DNA from: WHSW01 sp963722175
GTDB taxonomy: Bacteria; Actinomycetota; Thermoleophilia; Solirubrobacterales; 70-9
NCBI GenBank assembly: GCA_963722175.1
Contig: CAVRKA010000003.1
Location: 248,001-312,000 of the forward strand
Direction: 5' to 3'
Length of the DNA: 64,000 nt
In this document: one piece after another, positions 55,530 to 63,652 of the stretch
Layout of the letters: every line of letters starts with the position of its first letter
How positions within the stretch are numbered: position 1 is the stretch's first letter
Notes under the pieces: generated by a model
What the model saw: only the letters and a program-made list of their open reading frames with translations
The model's database searches: none
Told to the model about the DNA's origin: nothing
Made by a program: the position numbers and the translations under genes

Positions 55530-56569
55530 TACTGAACACCTCCTGCCGGCTGCTCCGCTTCGCGTCCGCTGCCGTCAGGGTTGGCCAGCAGGTCCAGCAG
55601 GTCCCACTCCGGTTCGCAGATCCGCCTGCCGAGCGACGCCAGCTCGGCCGAAGGACGCGCGCCCGTCAGGTGGTCGTGCGCCTGGCGAGCGCAGATCACC
55701 GCCCACTTGACGTTGCCCATCGCCTCCCACCAGCGCAGCCGCCCGGGATCCGGCGGGGTCCCGCCCGCCATCTCGTAGGCGGCCAGGAACGGCTCGAGCT
55801 CGCCGAGCCCGGCGATCGGCCGGTCGTCGTTGCCGAACCGCCAGGAGCGGATCTGAAGCCAGGCGAGGTCCTCGGCCGGGTCGCCGGCGTGGCAGAGCTC
55901 CCAGTCGATCACGGCGGCGAGCCCGTGCTCGTCGACGATCAGGTTGCCGAGCCTGAAGTCGCCGTGAACCAGGGTCGGGGCGACGGATTCGGGCGGGTTG
56001 AGCCGTAGCCACCGCAGCCCCGCCTCGACCCCGGGCAGCGGCTCGCCGATCTCGTCGAGTGCCGCCTCCCACAAGTCGCACGCCTCGAGCGCCGGGTCGG
56101 CGCCGCCGGCGAGGCCCTCGACCTCGCCCGCCGGAACCGAGTGGATCTGCGCGAGGGCGGCGGCGAGCTGCCCCGGCAGCCGCTCGCGCGCGGTCGCGAG
56201 CTCCTCGCGGCGCAGCACGCGCGGGGCGATCGAGGTCCCCTCGACGAACTCCATCAGATAGCCGGCTCCCGATCCGAAGCGCCCGCCGGCGGGCTCAGCC
56301 GCCACGGTCGGTGCCACCGCAACCCCGGCGAGATCGGCGGCGGCGATCGCCCGCAGCTCGAGCTCGAGCGGCGCGAACGACATCCCCTTGGCCGGCTCGC
56401 GCCTCAGGACCCATCGCGGCTCTCCGCCGGCCGCGACCAGGAACGTCTGGCGCGACGCTCCGCCCTCGATCTCCTTCAGCTCGAGCTCGCCGGGATCCTC
56501 GCCGAGCTCGGCGAGGACCTCCCGCAACGCCCCCGCGTCCGGCGGGTCAGTCGCCGCGGCTGAGCCCAT
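55529..56569 (-). CDS. Aminoglycoside-phosphotransferase-like (APH) kinase
   Basis: 346 residues. N-lobe: GGASRQTFLVAAGGEPRWVL with Lys/Arg-rich strand; C-lobe: LVHGDFRLGNLIVDEHGLAA (HGD catalytic loop) and VIDWELCHAGDPAEDLAWLQ (DWE metal motif), standard for APH/ACAD10-type kinases. Those neighbouring acyl-CoA genes are thought to phosphorylate hydroxyacyl substrates. The last residues (GSGREAEQPAGGVQ) are supplied by palindromic repeat B3. Overlaps the downstream DUF6285 gene by one base and the upstream gene by 23. Confidence 0.88.
   Translation of the reverse strand: MGSAAATDPPDAGALREVLAELGEDPGELELKEIEGGASRQTFLVAAGGEPRWVLRREPAKGMSFAPLELELRAIAAADLAGVAVAPTVAAEPAGGRFGSGAGYLMEFVEGTSIAPRVLRREELATARERLPGQLAAALAQIHSVPAGEVEGLAGGADPALEACDLWEAALDEIGEPLPGVEAGLRWLRLNPPESVAPTLVHGDFRLGNLIVDEHGLAAVIDWELCHAGDPAEDLAWLQIRSWRFGNDDRPIAGLGELEPFLAAYEMAGGTPPDPGRLRWWEAMGNVKWAVICARQAHDHLTGARPSAELASLGRRICEPEWDLLDLLANPDGSGREAEQPAGGVQ
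55542..55579. repeat. GCGAAGC-core palindromic repeat, copy B3 (C-terminus of the APH-like gene)
   Basis: Arms CCTGCCGGC and GCCGTCAGG around TGCTCCGCTTCGCGTCCGCT. It matches the reverse complement of B1 except for one base. Reading in frame, it encodes the last dozen residues of the kinase. Confidence 0.85.
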
Positions 56570-57248
56570 GCCGCGCGAAGTGCCGCTCGGGGATGTCGGC
56601 CGGGTCCTTGTACCAGTACCAGGTGCAGGGATCGCGGTCGAAGTCCTCCGGCGGGTCGGAGGGATAGACCGGGTGGCCGATCCAGCGGATCGGCAGCGTC
56701 TCGTTCATGAACGCGCAGTGGGTGCAGTAGAGCGGGAAGCCCTCGCGCTCATAGCTCCACGAGTGCGCCTCGTCGGTCACGCCCCAGCCGTCCGGCCCGT
56801 AGCGGCGGTTGCGCCACAGTCGCTGGCCCGATCCGCAGGGGTTCATCGTGAAGGTCAGCTTCTCGTCGTCCTCGTCGATCTCGAAGGCGCCCGGGTTGGG
56901 CCCGACCCCGCTGGTCGAGTGGGCGCGCCAGGTCGCGGCCAGCGCCTCGGCCACCGTCCTGCGGTCGAGCTTGTCGATCGTCTCGACGGGCTTGCGCCAG
57001 CTGCGCTCGAGCGAGTACTCCCACGCCTCCTCGACCCCGTCGTCGCCGAGCTTCTCCTTCACGAACGAGATCAGCCCGGCAACCCCGTCGACCAGCAGGT
57101 CGTGCATGAACTGCGACTCGTGCTTCATCGACTCGCAGAGCCGCTTCGCCGCCTCCGGGTCGCCGGCGTCGATCGCCTCGATCGCGCGCTCCATCGTCGG
57201 TCGCGCCATGTCGGCCAATTCCTCGTCGCTGAACCACCGCTCACCCAT
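56547..57248 (-). CDS. Hypothetical protein with Cys/His-rich C-terminal half
   Basis: 233 residues, not assigned to a family. N-terminal helices (MGERWFSDEELADMARPTME, RAIEAIDAGDPEAAKRLCES) resemble a bundle. The C-terminal half has TMNPCGSGQRLWRNRRYGPD, LYCTHCAFMNE and GHPVYPSDPPEDFDRDP, with CxxxxG and CxxC pairs that could bind a metal. The arrangement suggests a redox or hydrolytic enzyme, but this is inference. It overlaps the APH-like kinase by 23 bases, so the two are probably co-expressed. Confidence 0.7.
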   Translation of the reverse strand: MGERWFSDEELADMARPTMERAIEAIDAGDPEAAKRLCESMKHESQFMHDLLVDGVAGLISFVKEKLGDDGVEEAWEYSLERSWRKPVETIDKLDRRTVAEALAATWRAHSTSGVGPNPGAFEIDEDDEKLTFTMNPCGSGQRLWRNRRYGPDGWGVTDEAHSWSYEREGFPLYCTHCAFMNETLPIRWIGHPVYPSDPPEDFDRDPCTWYWYKDPADIPERHFARHGLSRGD

Positions 57249-57290
57249 CGCCTGCTCCTCCCAGTCGAATGCGAGGGCAGGGACCCTAAC

Positions 57291-57326
57291 CCGACGGCAG
57301 CGGAGGCGAAGCCGAGCAGCCGTCGG
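57291..57326. repeat. GCGAAGC-core palindromic repeat, copy B4 (intergenic)
   Basis: Arms CCGACGGC and GCCGTCGG pair perfectly around AGCGGAGGCGAAGCCGAGCA. It starts 5 bases beyond the coiled-coil gene's stop on the minus strand and shares core features of both A and B types. Confidence 0.8.
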
Positions 57327-57331
57327 TGTGG

Positions 57332-57799
57332 TTACTGAACTTCGACGGGCTCTTCGTCGCGGCCGGCGAGCCGGTCGCGGCCGCGCTGCACGGCGGAGAG
57401 GAACTTCTCGAGGTTGACCTCGAGCGTCGAGAGGATCTCGTCCGCGTAGTCCTCGGCCCCGAGGCGAATCTGGCGCTCGGTCTCACGGGCGTCCTCGATG
57501 ATCTCCTCGGCGGCGCGCTCGGCCTGCTTGTAGACCTCCTCGTTGGAGATCAGCCGCTCCTGCTGGTCGCGCGCCTCCTTGACCACCCGCTCGGCCTCGC
57601 GCTTCGCTTCGGCGAGCATCTCCTGGCGCTCCTTGACGATCCAGCGCGCCTGCTTGATCTCCTCTGGGATCGTGGCACGCATCTGGTCGAGGAGATCGTA
57701 GATCTCCTCGCGATCGACGCGCACCTGATCCGTGAGCGGCACGGGCCGCGCGTTGTGGATCAGATCGTCGAGTTTGTCGATGAGAACCAGGACGTCCAT
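57332..57799 (-). CDS. DivIVA/SepIVA-like coiled-coil protein
   Basis: 155 residues: VLVLIDKLDDLIHNARPVPL, then about 90 residues of predicted coiled coil rich in Glu, Ala, Arg and Lys (EAKREAERVVKEARDQQERL, AERAAEEIIEDARETERQIR). Position next to coaD and the DivIVA-like entry match actinobacterial SepIVA, which acts in cell elongation and division. The sequence also resembles F-type ATPase subunit b, but there is no membrane segment. I infer a scaffold role; homology to SepIVA rests largely on context. Confidence 0.8.
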   Translation of the reverse strand: MDVLVLIDKLDDLIHNARPVPLTDQVRVDREEIYDLLDQMRATIPEEIKQARWIVKERQEMLAEAKREAERVVKEARDQQERLISNEEVYKQAERAAEEIIEDARETERQIRLGAEDYADEILSTLEVNLEKFLSAVQRGRDRLAGRDEEPVEVQ

Positions 57800-57898
57800 A
57801 AGCGGTCGTGGAAGCTTACGCGGCCGGGCACGGAAGGGCTGCTAGAAGCCGAGTTTCGGCGCCTTCTTGCAAGCTCCTGCCCAGCGAACCAGCCGCGC

Positions 57899-58414
57899 TC
57901 AAGGCGTTTCGTCGCGCCCGGCCCGCTCCATCAGCGCCGTCGCCACGTGCGGCGGCACGAGCTCGGAGACGTCGCCACCGAAGGCCGCGATCTCCTTCAC
58001 CCCGCTCGAGCGGATGAAGCTGTATCCGGGGGAAGCGAGGATGAACACGGACTCGATGTCGTCGGCGAGCTGCCGATTGAGCTGGTTCATCTCGAACTCG
58101 TACTCGAAGTCCGAGATCGCCCGCAGTCCCTTGACGATCGCGGTCGCCCCGCACTCTCGCGCGAACTCGACCAGGAGGGTGCGGAAGATGCGCACCTCGA
58201 CGTTCCCGAACCCGTTCTCCGCGAGCGCCTGTTCGATCAGCTCCACTCGCTCCTCCGGCGTGAACAGGTGGCCCGTCTTGCGCGGCGCGTTGCCGACCAC
58301 GCCGATCACGATCTTGTCGAACACCTTCGACGCGCGCCCGATGATGTCCATGTGGCCGTTGGTCACCGGGTCGTAGCTGCCGGGGCAGACCGCGATCTTC
58401 GCGCTCGGGTTCAT
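57899..58414 (-). CDS. coaD: Phosphopantetheine adenylyltransferase
   Basis: 171 residues. The nucleotidyltransferase motif CPGSYDPVTNGHMDIIGRAS (HxGH-like TNGH), later TAIVKGLRAISDFEYEFEMN and ILASPGYSFIRSSGVKEIAA (the ISSS-like RSSxxKE). It is the penultimate step of coenzyme A synthesis. Its start overlaps the rsmD stop (ATGA at 58411), the usual rsmD-coaD pair. Confidence 0.96.
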   Translation of the reverse strand: MNPSAKIAVCPGSYDPVTNGHMDIIGRASKVFDKIVIGVVGNAPRKTGHLFTPEERVELIEQALAENGFGNVEVRIFRTLLVEFARECGATAIVKGLRAISDFEYEFEMNQLNRQLADDIESVFILASPGYSFIRSSGVKEIAAFGGDVSELVPPHVATALMERAGRDETP

Positions 58415-58953
58415 CGCCTCTGATGGATGCGGATCAGCGCCTCGCCGATCCGCCGCTCGTCGACGAGCTCGAAGGTCCGCTCGGGCAGATCGACCTCGAG
58501 CGGACGGCGGGCCGAGCTCTCGACCACGAGGCGGGAATAGCGGGCAAGACGCGGCGGCAGATGTTTCGCGAGCTGCGACGCAAGGCGGTCGGCGAGTTTA
58601 TACGGCGGGTCGACGAAGACGAGGCCGAAGCGCTCGTCGGTCCGCTCGAGGTAGCGGATCGCGTCGGACCGGACGATCTCGCAGCGGTTGGCGATCCCGA
58701 GCGCCTCCGCGTTGCGTCGTGCGAGGGCGGGAGCGCGGTCGACGAGCACCGTCGAGTCGGCGCCGCGCGAGATCGCCTCGAACGCCAGCGCCCCGGTGCC
58801 GCAGAAGAGGTCGAGGACGCTGAGGTCGGAGACGTCGCCGAGGACCGCGAACAGGGTCTCGCGGGCACGGTCGGAGGTTGGGCGCACGTCGCGGGACCTG
58901 GCGGGCGGCGAGAGCAGCTTGCGCCCGCCGAGTCGACCGCCGGTAATCCGCAT
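58411..58953 (-). CDS. rsmD: 16S rRNA (guanine966-N2)-methyltransferase
   Basis: 180 residues: MRITGGRLGGRKLLSPPARS, RPTSDRARETLFAVLGDVSD, VLDLFCGTGALAFEAISRGA and the NPPY-type catalytic motif LVFVDPPYKLADRLASQL (DPPY). It methylates G966 of 16S rRNA. It overlaps coaD and its start sits next to the end of recG. Confidence 0.95.
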   Translation of the reverse strand: MRITGGRLGGRKLLSPPARSRDVRPTSDRARETLFAVLGDVSDLSVLDLFCGTGALAFEAISRGADSTVLVDRAPALARRNAEALGIANRCEIVRSDAIRYLERTDERFGLVFVDPPYKLADRLASQLAKHLPPRLARYSRLVVESSARRPLEVDLPERTFELVDERRIGEALIRIHQRR

Positions 58954-61118
58954 CAGGCGGCGATCCCCTCTACCCGTTCATCCCCGAACCGCGCCCGGGC
59001 CGCGTCGAGGAAGGGACCGAGCTCAGGTGCCTCGAGGCTCCCATGTGTCTCGAGCATCGCGATCACCTCCGCCCGCGCCGCGGCGAGCAGCTCGGCATCC
59101 TCGGGCAGCTCGGCGACCCGGTAGCGGGGCAGGCCGTGCTGAAGGGTGCCGAGGATCTCGCCCTCGCCGCGCAGGGTGAGGTCGACCTCGGCGAGCTCGA
59201 AGCCGTCGCTGGAGCGCTCGATCGCCTCCATGCGGCGCTTCGCGAACTGACCCTCGACCTTGGCGAACAGGATGCACTGACTCTCGTGGGCGCCGCGCCC
59301 GACCCGCCCGCGCAGCTGGTGTAGCTGCGAGAGCCCGAAGCGCTCGGCGCCCTCGATCAGCATCACGGTCGCGTTCGGGACGTCGATCCCGACCTCGATC
59401 ACGGTCGTCGCGACGAGCACGTCGAGCCGGCCGGCGACGAACTCCTCCATCGTCCGCACCTTCTCGCGCGACGACATCTGCCCGTGCAGGAGGCCGACCT
59501 CGAAGTCGGCGAACTCGCCGGCGCGCAGCCGTTCGGCCTCGGCGCCGGCGGCCTTCGCCTGCAGCTTCTCCGAGTCGGCGACCAGCGGGCAGACGACGTA
59601 CGCCTGACGGCCCTCGCGGAGGCGGTCGCGAATGAACCCGTAGGCGCCGGCGCGCTTCTCCTCGCCGACGACCCAGGTCTTCACCGGCCGCCGCCCGGCG
59701 GGCAGCTCGCGGATCGTCGTCGCATCGAGGTCACCGTAGGCGGTGAGCGAGAGCGTGCGGGGGATCGGGGTGGCGGTCATGTGGAGGACGTGCGGGGCGG
59801 CGTCCCCGGGGCCCTTGGCGTCGAGCGCCGCCCGCTGGCGGACCCCGAAGCGGTGCTGCTCGTCGACGATGCAGACCGCGAGCGACGCGAAGCGGACGTC
59901 GGGCTCGATCAGCGCGTGGGTCCCGAGCACCAGCCCGAGCTCGCCGCTGGCGAGCCGATCCAGGGTCTCGCGCCGCCGCGCCGCCGGCGTCGCCCCGGTG
60001 AGCAGCGCAAACGGGATCGCCGCCGAGGCGAGGAGCGAGTCGAGCGTCAGCGCGTGCTGCTCGGCCAGCGTCTCGGTCGGCGCCATCATCGCGGCCTGGT
60101 GGCCGGCCTCGAGCGCGCGCAGCATCGCGTAGACGGCGACGATCGTCTTGCCGCTGCCCACCTCGCCCATCAGCAACCGCTGCATCGGCTGCCCGGCGGC
60201 AAGGTCGGCGTCGAGCTCGTCGAAGGCCTGGAGCTGGCCCGCGGTGGGCTCGAACGGCAGCGAGTCGAGCCAGCGTGCGACGAGCTGGCCGGGCGGTCCG
60301 ATCGGGATTCCCGGGCGGGCGCTGCGCCGGGCGCCGCGGCGCATCGCCAGCGCCCCCTGGTGCAGGCAGAGCTCCTCGAACGCGAGCCGGTCGCGGGCCG
60401 CGCTCGCCTGCTCGGCGGAGTCGGGGAAGTGGGCGCACCGCAGGGCGTCGGCCTCTCCACCGAACCGCCGCCGGGCACGGATCTCGGCGGGCAGCGACTC
60501 GATCGCGTCGCCGGCGCGGCCGACCGCCTGGAAGACCCACTCGCGCAGCCGCTTCGCCGACAGGTCGCGGGTCGCCCCGTGCTTCGGGACGATCCCGGTC
60601 GTGTGCAGGCCCGCTCCCGCGATCGGCCCGGTCCCGCTCAGGAACTCGTGGGTGGCGACCCGGAATCCGGAGCGATCGAGCTTGCCGTTGAGCAGCAGCC
60701 GGGTGCCCGGCCGCAGGCGCTCGGCGAGGTAGGCCTGGTTGAACCAGACGGCCTTCATCGGCCCGCTCTCGTCGGCGACCGAGACCTCGACCAGGCGCAG
60801 GTTGCGCCGCCGGGTCGGTCGCACTCGAGCGGCGGCGCGGACGCTGACCATCACCGTGGCCTGCTCGCCGATCGCCAGGTCGGCGACCTCGCGCACCCCG
60901 GCGCGGTCGGTGTGGCCGCGCGGCACGTGCCAGAGCAAATCGCCGACGGTCTCGATCCCGATCTCCGCCGCCGCCGCGGCGAGCTTCGGGCCCGCTCCCT
61001 TCAGCGACGAGATCGGCGCCTCCAGCCGACTCGGGCGCGGCAGCGAGCGCAGCTCCGCGGCGCGCAGCGTGTCGCGGTCCTGGGGCTCACCGGAGCCGAT
61101 CGCGCGGGGAATGCTCAA
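58953..61118 (-). CDS. recG: ATP-dependent DNA helicase RecG
   Basis: About 721 residues. N-terminal wedge domain with an OB fold (about 20-230), Walker A LLMGEVGSGKTIVAVYAMLR, DEQH in VCIVDEQHRFGVRQRAAL, MTATPIPRTL, VGRGAHESQC and the C-terminal TRG region. It regresses stalled replication forks. The TTG at 61118 is preferred because an ATG at 61214 would overlap the divergent ridA gene. Next to rsmD-coaD in the standard order. The upstream fakA-type gene of this neighbourhood is at 63653, separated by four inserted genes. Confidence 0.95.
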   Translation of the reverse strand: MSIPRAIGSGEPQDRDTLRAAELRSLPRPSRLEAPISSLKGAGPKLAAAAAEIGIETVGDLLWHVPRGHTDRAGVREVADLAIGEQATVMVSVRAAARVRPTRRRNLRLVEVSVADESGPMKAVWFNQAYLAERLRPGTRLLLNGKLDRSGFRVATHEFLSGTGPIAGAGLHTTGIVPKHGATRDLSAKRLREWVFQAVGRAGDAIESLPAEIRARRRFGGEADALRCAHFPDSAEQASAARDRLAFEELCLHQGALAMRRGARRSARPGIPIGPPGQLVARWLDSLPFEPTAGQLQAFDELDADLAAGQPMQRLLMGEVGSGKTIVAVYAMLRALEAGHQAAMMAPTETLAEQHALTLDSLLASAAIPFALLTGATPAARRRETLDRLASGELGLVLGTHALIEPDVRFASLAVCIVDEQHRFGVRQRAALDAKGPGDAAPHVLHMTATPIPRTLSLTAYGDLDATTIRELPAGRRPVKTWVVGEEKRAGAYGFIRDRLREGRQAYVVCPLVADSEKLQAKAAGAEAERLRAGEFADFEVGLLHGQMSSREKVRTMEEFVAGRLDVLVATTVIEVGIDVPNATVMLIEGAERFGLSQLHQLRGRVGRGAHESQCILFAKVEGQFAKRRMEAIERSSDGFELAEVDLTLRGEGEILGTLQHGLPRYRVAELPEDAELLAAARAEVIAMLETHGSLEAPELGPFLDAARARFGDERVEGIAA

Positions 61119-61147
61119 TTCGGAGCACAGGCTAGATTGGGGGTCCG

Positions 61148-61624
61148 ATGGGACGGATCGACGATCGACTCGAGGAGCTGGGGCTGGAGCTGCCCCAGCC
61201 GTTCGCCGCCCCACCCGGGGTCGAGTTCAAGTTCGACCTCGTCAAGGTGAGCGGCGAGCACGCCTACGTCTCCGGGCATCTGCCGACCGACGGCTCCGAG
61301 GTGCTGATGACCGGCCGCGTCGGCGGCGAGCTGACCCTGGAGCAGGGCCAGGAGGCGGCGCGGCTGACGACGCTCTCGATCCTCGCCTCGCTGAACCGGG
61401 AGCTCGGCCACCTCGACCGGGTGCTCGAGTGGGTGAAGGCGCTGGGCCTCGTCCAGTGCGCGCCGGGATTCGACAAGCCGCCGGCGGTGATCAACGGCTT
61501 CACCGACCTCGTGCTCGAGCTCTGGGGCGATCCCGCCGGGCGCCACGCTCGCTCGGCGATCGGCGCCGCGCAGCTGCCGTTCGACGTCCCGGTCGAGATC
61601 GAGGCGATCGTCCGGATCTCGTGA
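61148..61624 (+). CDS. RidA/YjgF family protein
   Basis: 158 residues: GVEFKFDLVKVSGEHAYVSG, HLPTDGSEVLMTGRVGGELT, ILASLNRELGHLDRVLEWVK, ending FDVPVEIEAIVRIS. The subgroup is the atypical RidA type (longer N-terminus, RidA-like with VEIEAIV rather than RVEVDAI). RidA proteins hydrolyse reactive enamines and imines. It is coupled to the following DUF427 gene (GTGA at 61621). Divergent from recG by only 29 bases, with TAGATT as a possible -10. Confidence 0.9.
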   Translation: MGRIDDRLEELGLELPQPFAAPPGVEFKFDLVKVSGEHAYVSGHLPTDGSEVLMTGRVGGELTLEQGQEAARLTTLSILASLNRELGHLDRVLEWVKALGLVQCAPGFDKPPAVINGFTDLVLELWGDPAGRHARSAIGAAQLPFDVPVEIEAIVRIS

Positions 61625-62106
61625 GCTCACCCGCGCGCCCGAAGGAATCCGTCTGGGACTACCCGCGCCCGCCGCGGATCGAGGCGCTCGACCGCCGGAT
61701 CCGGATCGAGCACGGCGGGGAGGTCGTCGCCGAGTCCGACCGGGCGCTGCGCGTGCTCGAGACGGCAAGCCCGCCGACCGTCTACGTCCCCGCCGACGAC
61801 GTTCGCACCGAGCTGCTGACCGCGGTCCCCTCGAAACACACCTTCTGCGAATGGAAGGGCCGGGCCTCCTACTTCGACCTCGAGGCCGGTGGCAGCCGCT
61901 CCGAGGCGGCCGCCTGGTACTACCCGGAGCCCCGCGACGCGTTCGCCGCGCTACGCGATCACATCGCGTTCTACGCCGGTCGCGTCGACGCCGCCTACCT
62001 CGGCGACGAGCGAGTCCGCCCGCAGGGCGGCAGCTTCTACGGCGGCTGGGTCACCGACGAGATCGAGGGCCCGTTCAAGGGCGAGCCCGGTACCGAGGGC
62101 TGGTAG
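61621..62106 (+). CDS. DUF427 domain protein
   Basis: 161 residues from GTG 61621. ESVWDYPRPPRIEALDRRIR, IEHGGEVVAESDRALRVLET, SPPTVYVPADDVRTELLTAV, CEWKGRASYFDLEAGG and EAAAWYYPEPRDAFAALRDH are the full DUF427 pattern, ending GGWVTDEIEGPFKGEPGTEG. The family adopts a beta-tent fold and has no proven activity. It overlaps ridA and its end overlaps the converging glutathione-transferase-like gene by 32 bases. Confidence 0.88.
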   Translation: MSSPARPKESVWDYPRPPRIEALDRRIRIEHGGEVVAESDRALRVLETASPPTVYVPADDVRTELLTAVPSKHTFCEWKGRASYFDLEAGGSRSEAAAWYYPEPRDAFAALRDHIAFYAGRVDAAYLGDERVRPQGGSFYGGWVTDEIEGPFKGEPGTEGW

Positions 62107-62908
62107 TCGCTCGGACCGCCGCTCGCTCGGGCACCGGCTTGCGGTGGCGGGCGAACATCTCCCCGATCCATACCCCTCCAGGGCGCTCCCGAAGCGGCCC
62201 GAAGAACTCCTCGAGCTCCGGGTTGCCGTTAGGGATGATCCGCGGGCCCTCGGGCGGGTTGACGATCGGGTAGAGGAGCGCCGCCGCGGTCAGGTCGGCC
62301 ACCGAGAACGAGTCGCCGACCAGGAACTCGCCGTTGCCATTCGCCTCGAGCTCGGCCTCGAGCCGATCGAGCGCCTCGACGACCTTGGCCTGTGCAGCCG
62401 CGGCCTTGCCGTCGTCGGCGACCCGGAAGCGCAGCTGGGTGTAGACGGAGCCGAAGCGACCGGCCGCGGCCCGCGCGAAATCCCGGTCGCGCACGGCTGG
62501 CGGGATCATCGTGTAGCCGAGCTGCTCCATCCGCTCGCGGTCGGTGCGCAGCACGTGCCAGACCAGTAGACGGATCTGCGGGCCGAGCTCCTCGTCGAAG
62601 AAGTCCTCGATCTCGAGCGCCCGGCGGCGTTCGGCGGGGTTCTCGGGGTAAAGCCGGCGATCCGGCCGGCGCTGCTCGAGCGCCGCGATGATCGCGGTCG
62701 AGTCGCCGATGTTGCGACCGTCGAGCGTCAGGACCGGGAAGGTCATGTGGGCCCCGCGGGTCAGCCACAGCGCGTAGGCGATGTGCGCGCCGGGGACCGG
62801 CGACTTGCGGTCGTGGTCGATGCCCTTGTGGGCGAGCGCCCAGCGCGCCTTCTCGCTGTAGTGCGAGACGGGGATGTGCCAGAGCAGTGGCTTCGTTCGT
62901 TCGCTCAT
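62075..62908 (-). CDS. Glutathione S-transferase-like protein
   Basis: 277 residues. N-terminal thioredoxin-like half: LLWHIPVSHYSEKARWALAH, KGIDHDRKSPVPGAHIAYAL, with Ser/His in place of a CxxC. MTFPVLTLDGRNIGDSTAII is the cis-Pro/DS glutathione-binding signature. The C-terminal half is all helical (RLLVWHVLRTDRERMEQLGY, EFLVGDSFSVADLTAAALLY). Actinobacteria usually lack glutathione, so another thiol may be used; this is inference. Coupled to the upstream gene by ATGA (62905). Confidence 0.85.
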   Translation of the reverse strand: MSERTKPLLWHIPVSHYSEKARWALAHKGIDHDRKSPVPGAHIAYALWLTRGAHMTFPVLTLDGRNIGDSTAIIAALEQRRPDRRLYPENPAERRRALEIEDFFDEELGPQIRLLVWHVLRTDRERMEQLGYTMIPPAVRDRDFARAAAGRFGSVYTQLRFRVADDGKAAAAQAKVVEALDRLEAELEANGNGEFLVGDSFSVADLTAAALLYPIVNPPEGPRIIPNGNPELEEFFGPLRERPGGVWIGEMFARHRKPVPERAAVRATTSPRYRARP

Positions 62909-63636
62909 CGAACCTCGATCTCGGAGAGTTGCAGAGATACCAGCGTCGGGAACGGCAGCGGCCGGTTGCCCGGGCCGACCGGGCGCACCCAGCGCCGGGT
63001 CGGGAAGACGAGGCCGTCGACCTCCGCGTGGTCGGCGCACATGTGCGCCGCCCGGGCCCAGCCGCCGACAACCTCGGCGGTGTAGTCGTGGCGGCGCAGC
63101 CGCAGGTCGGAGTCGTAGTAGAAGAGCTGGCGCTCGGAGTGGGTGTCGATCTGCTCCGGGAAGTGCGCCTCGAGCCGGCGCCAGGTCTCGCCGCCCTTCG
63201 AGCGCCAGGGCTCGATCTCGTGCACGCGAACGTCGTCGCGGGCGAGCAGGAAGGGCACGCTGAGGTAGTTCCACCAGGCGTAGCCGGCGAAGTAGATCGA
63301 GTCGAGCGCGTCCCAGCGGAGGTTGCGGCGCAGTCCGCTGCGGCCGAAGAACAGCTCCCGCGGATGCTCGCGAGACTCGAGCACCTCACCGTCGAGAGTC
63401 TCTACCCGGACCGCTCCGTGGTCGTACACGGCACGCTGGCCGTCGCGCGGAAAGGGCGTCGCCGAGCCGACCGGCTCGGCGCCCGCGACCTCGAGCCGCA
63501 CGTCGCGAAAGGCGTTGCCCGGCACTCGGGTGCGGATCAGCAGGCCGCCGGAGCGAACCCGGCCGCGGATCGCACGCACCGCCGCCCATCGCTCGATCCC
63601 GCCGTGCGCCTCGATCGCCTCGTCGAGCAGGGTCAC
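62905..63636 (-). CDS. Hypothetical protein, possible outer-surface or steroid-like binding domain
   Basis: 243 residues, not assigned. It begins MTLLDEAIEAHGGIERWAAV, RAIRGRVRSGGLLIRTRVPG, a pattern also seen in exported lipid-carrier-like families, but no signal peptide is present. It continues RNLRWDALDSIYFAGYAWWN and LFYYDSDLRLRRHDYTAEVV, GGWARAAHMCADHAEVDGLV, mostly beta strands. The last codons overlap the GST-like gene (ATGA). Predicted soluble beta-barrel of unknown role. Confidence 0.65.
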   Translation of the reverse strand: MTLLDEAIEAHGGIERWAAVRAIRGRVRSGGLLIRTRVPGNAFRDVRLEVAGAEPVGSATPFPRDGQRAVYDHGAVRVETLDGEVLESREHPRELFFGRSGLRRNLRWDALDSIYFAGYAWWNYLSVPFLLARDDVRVHEIEPWRSKGGETWRRLEAHFPEQIDTHSERQLFYYDSDLRLRRHDYTAEVVGGWARAAHMCADHAEVDGLVFPTRRWVRPVGPGNRPLPFPTLVSLQLSEIEVR

Positions 63637-63652
63637 CGGCCCGCCGTCTCCA

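Noticed and set aside
59484..61250. 588-residue plus-strand frame opposite recG
   Set aside because: Antisense of recG with no domain; composition is that of a shadow frame.
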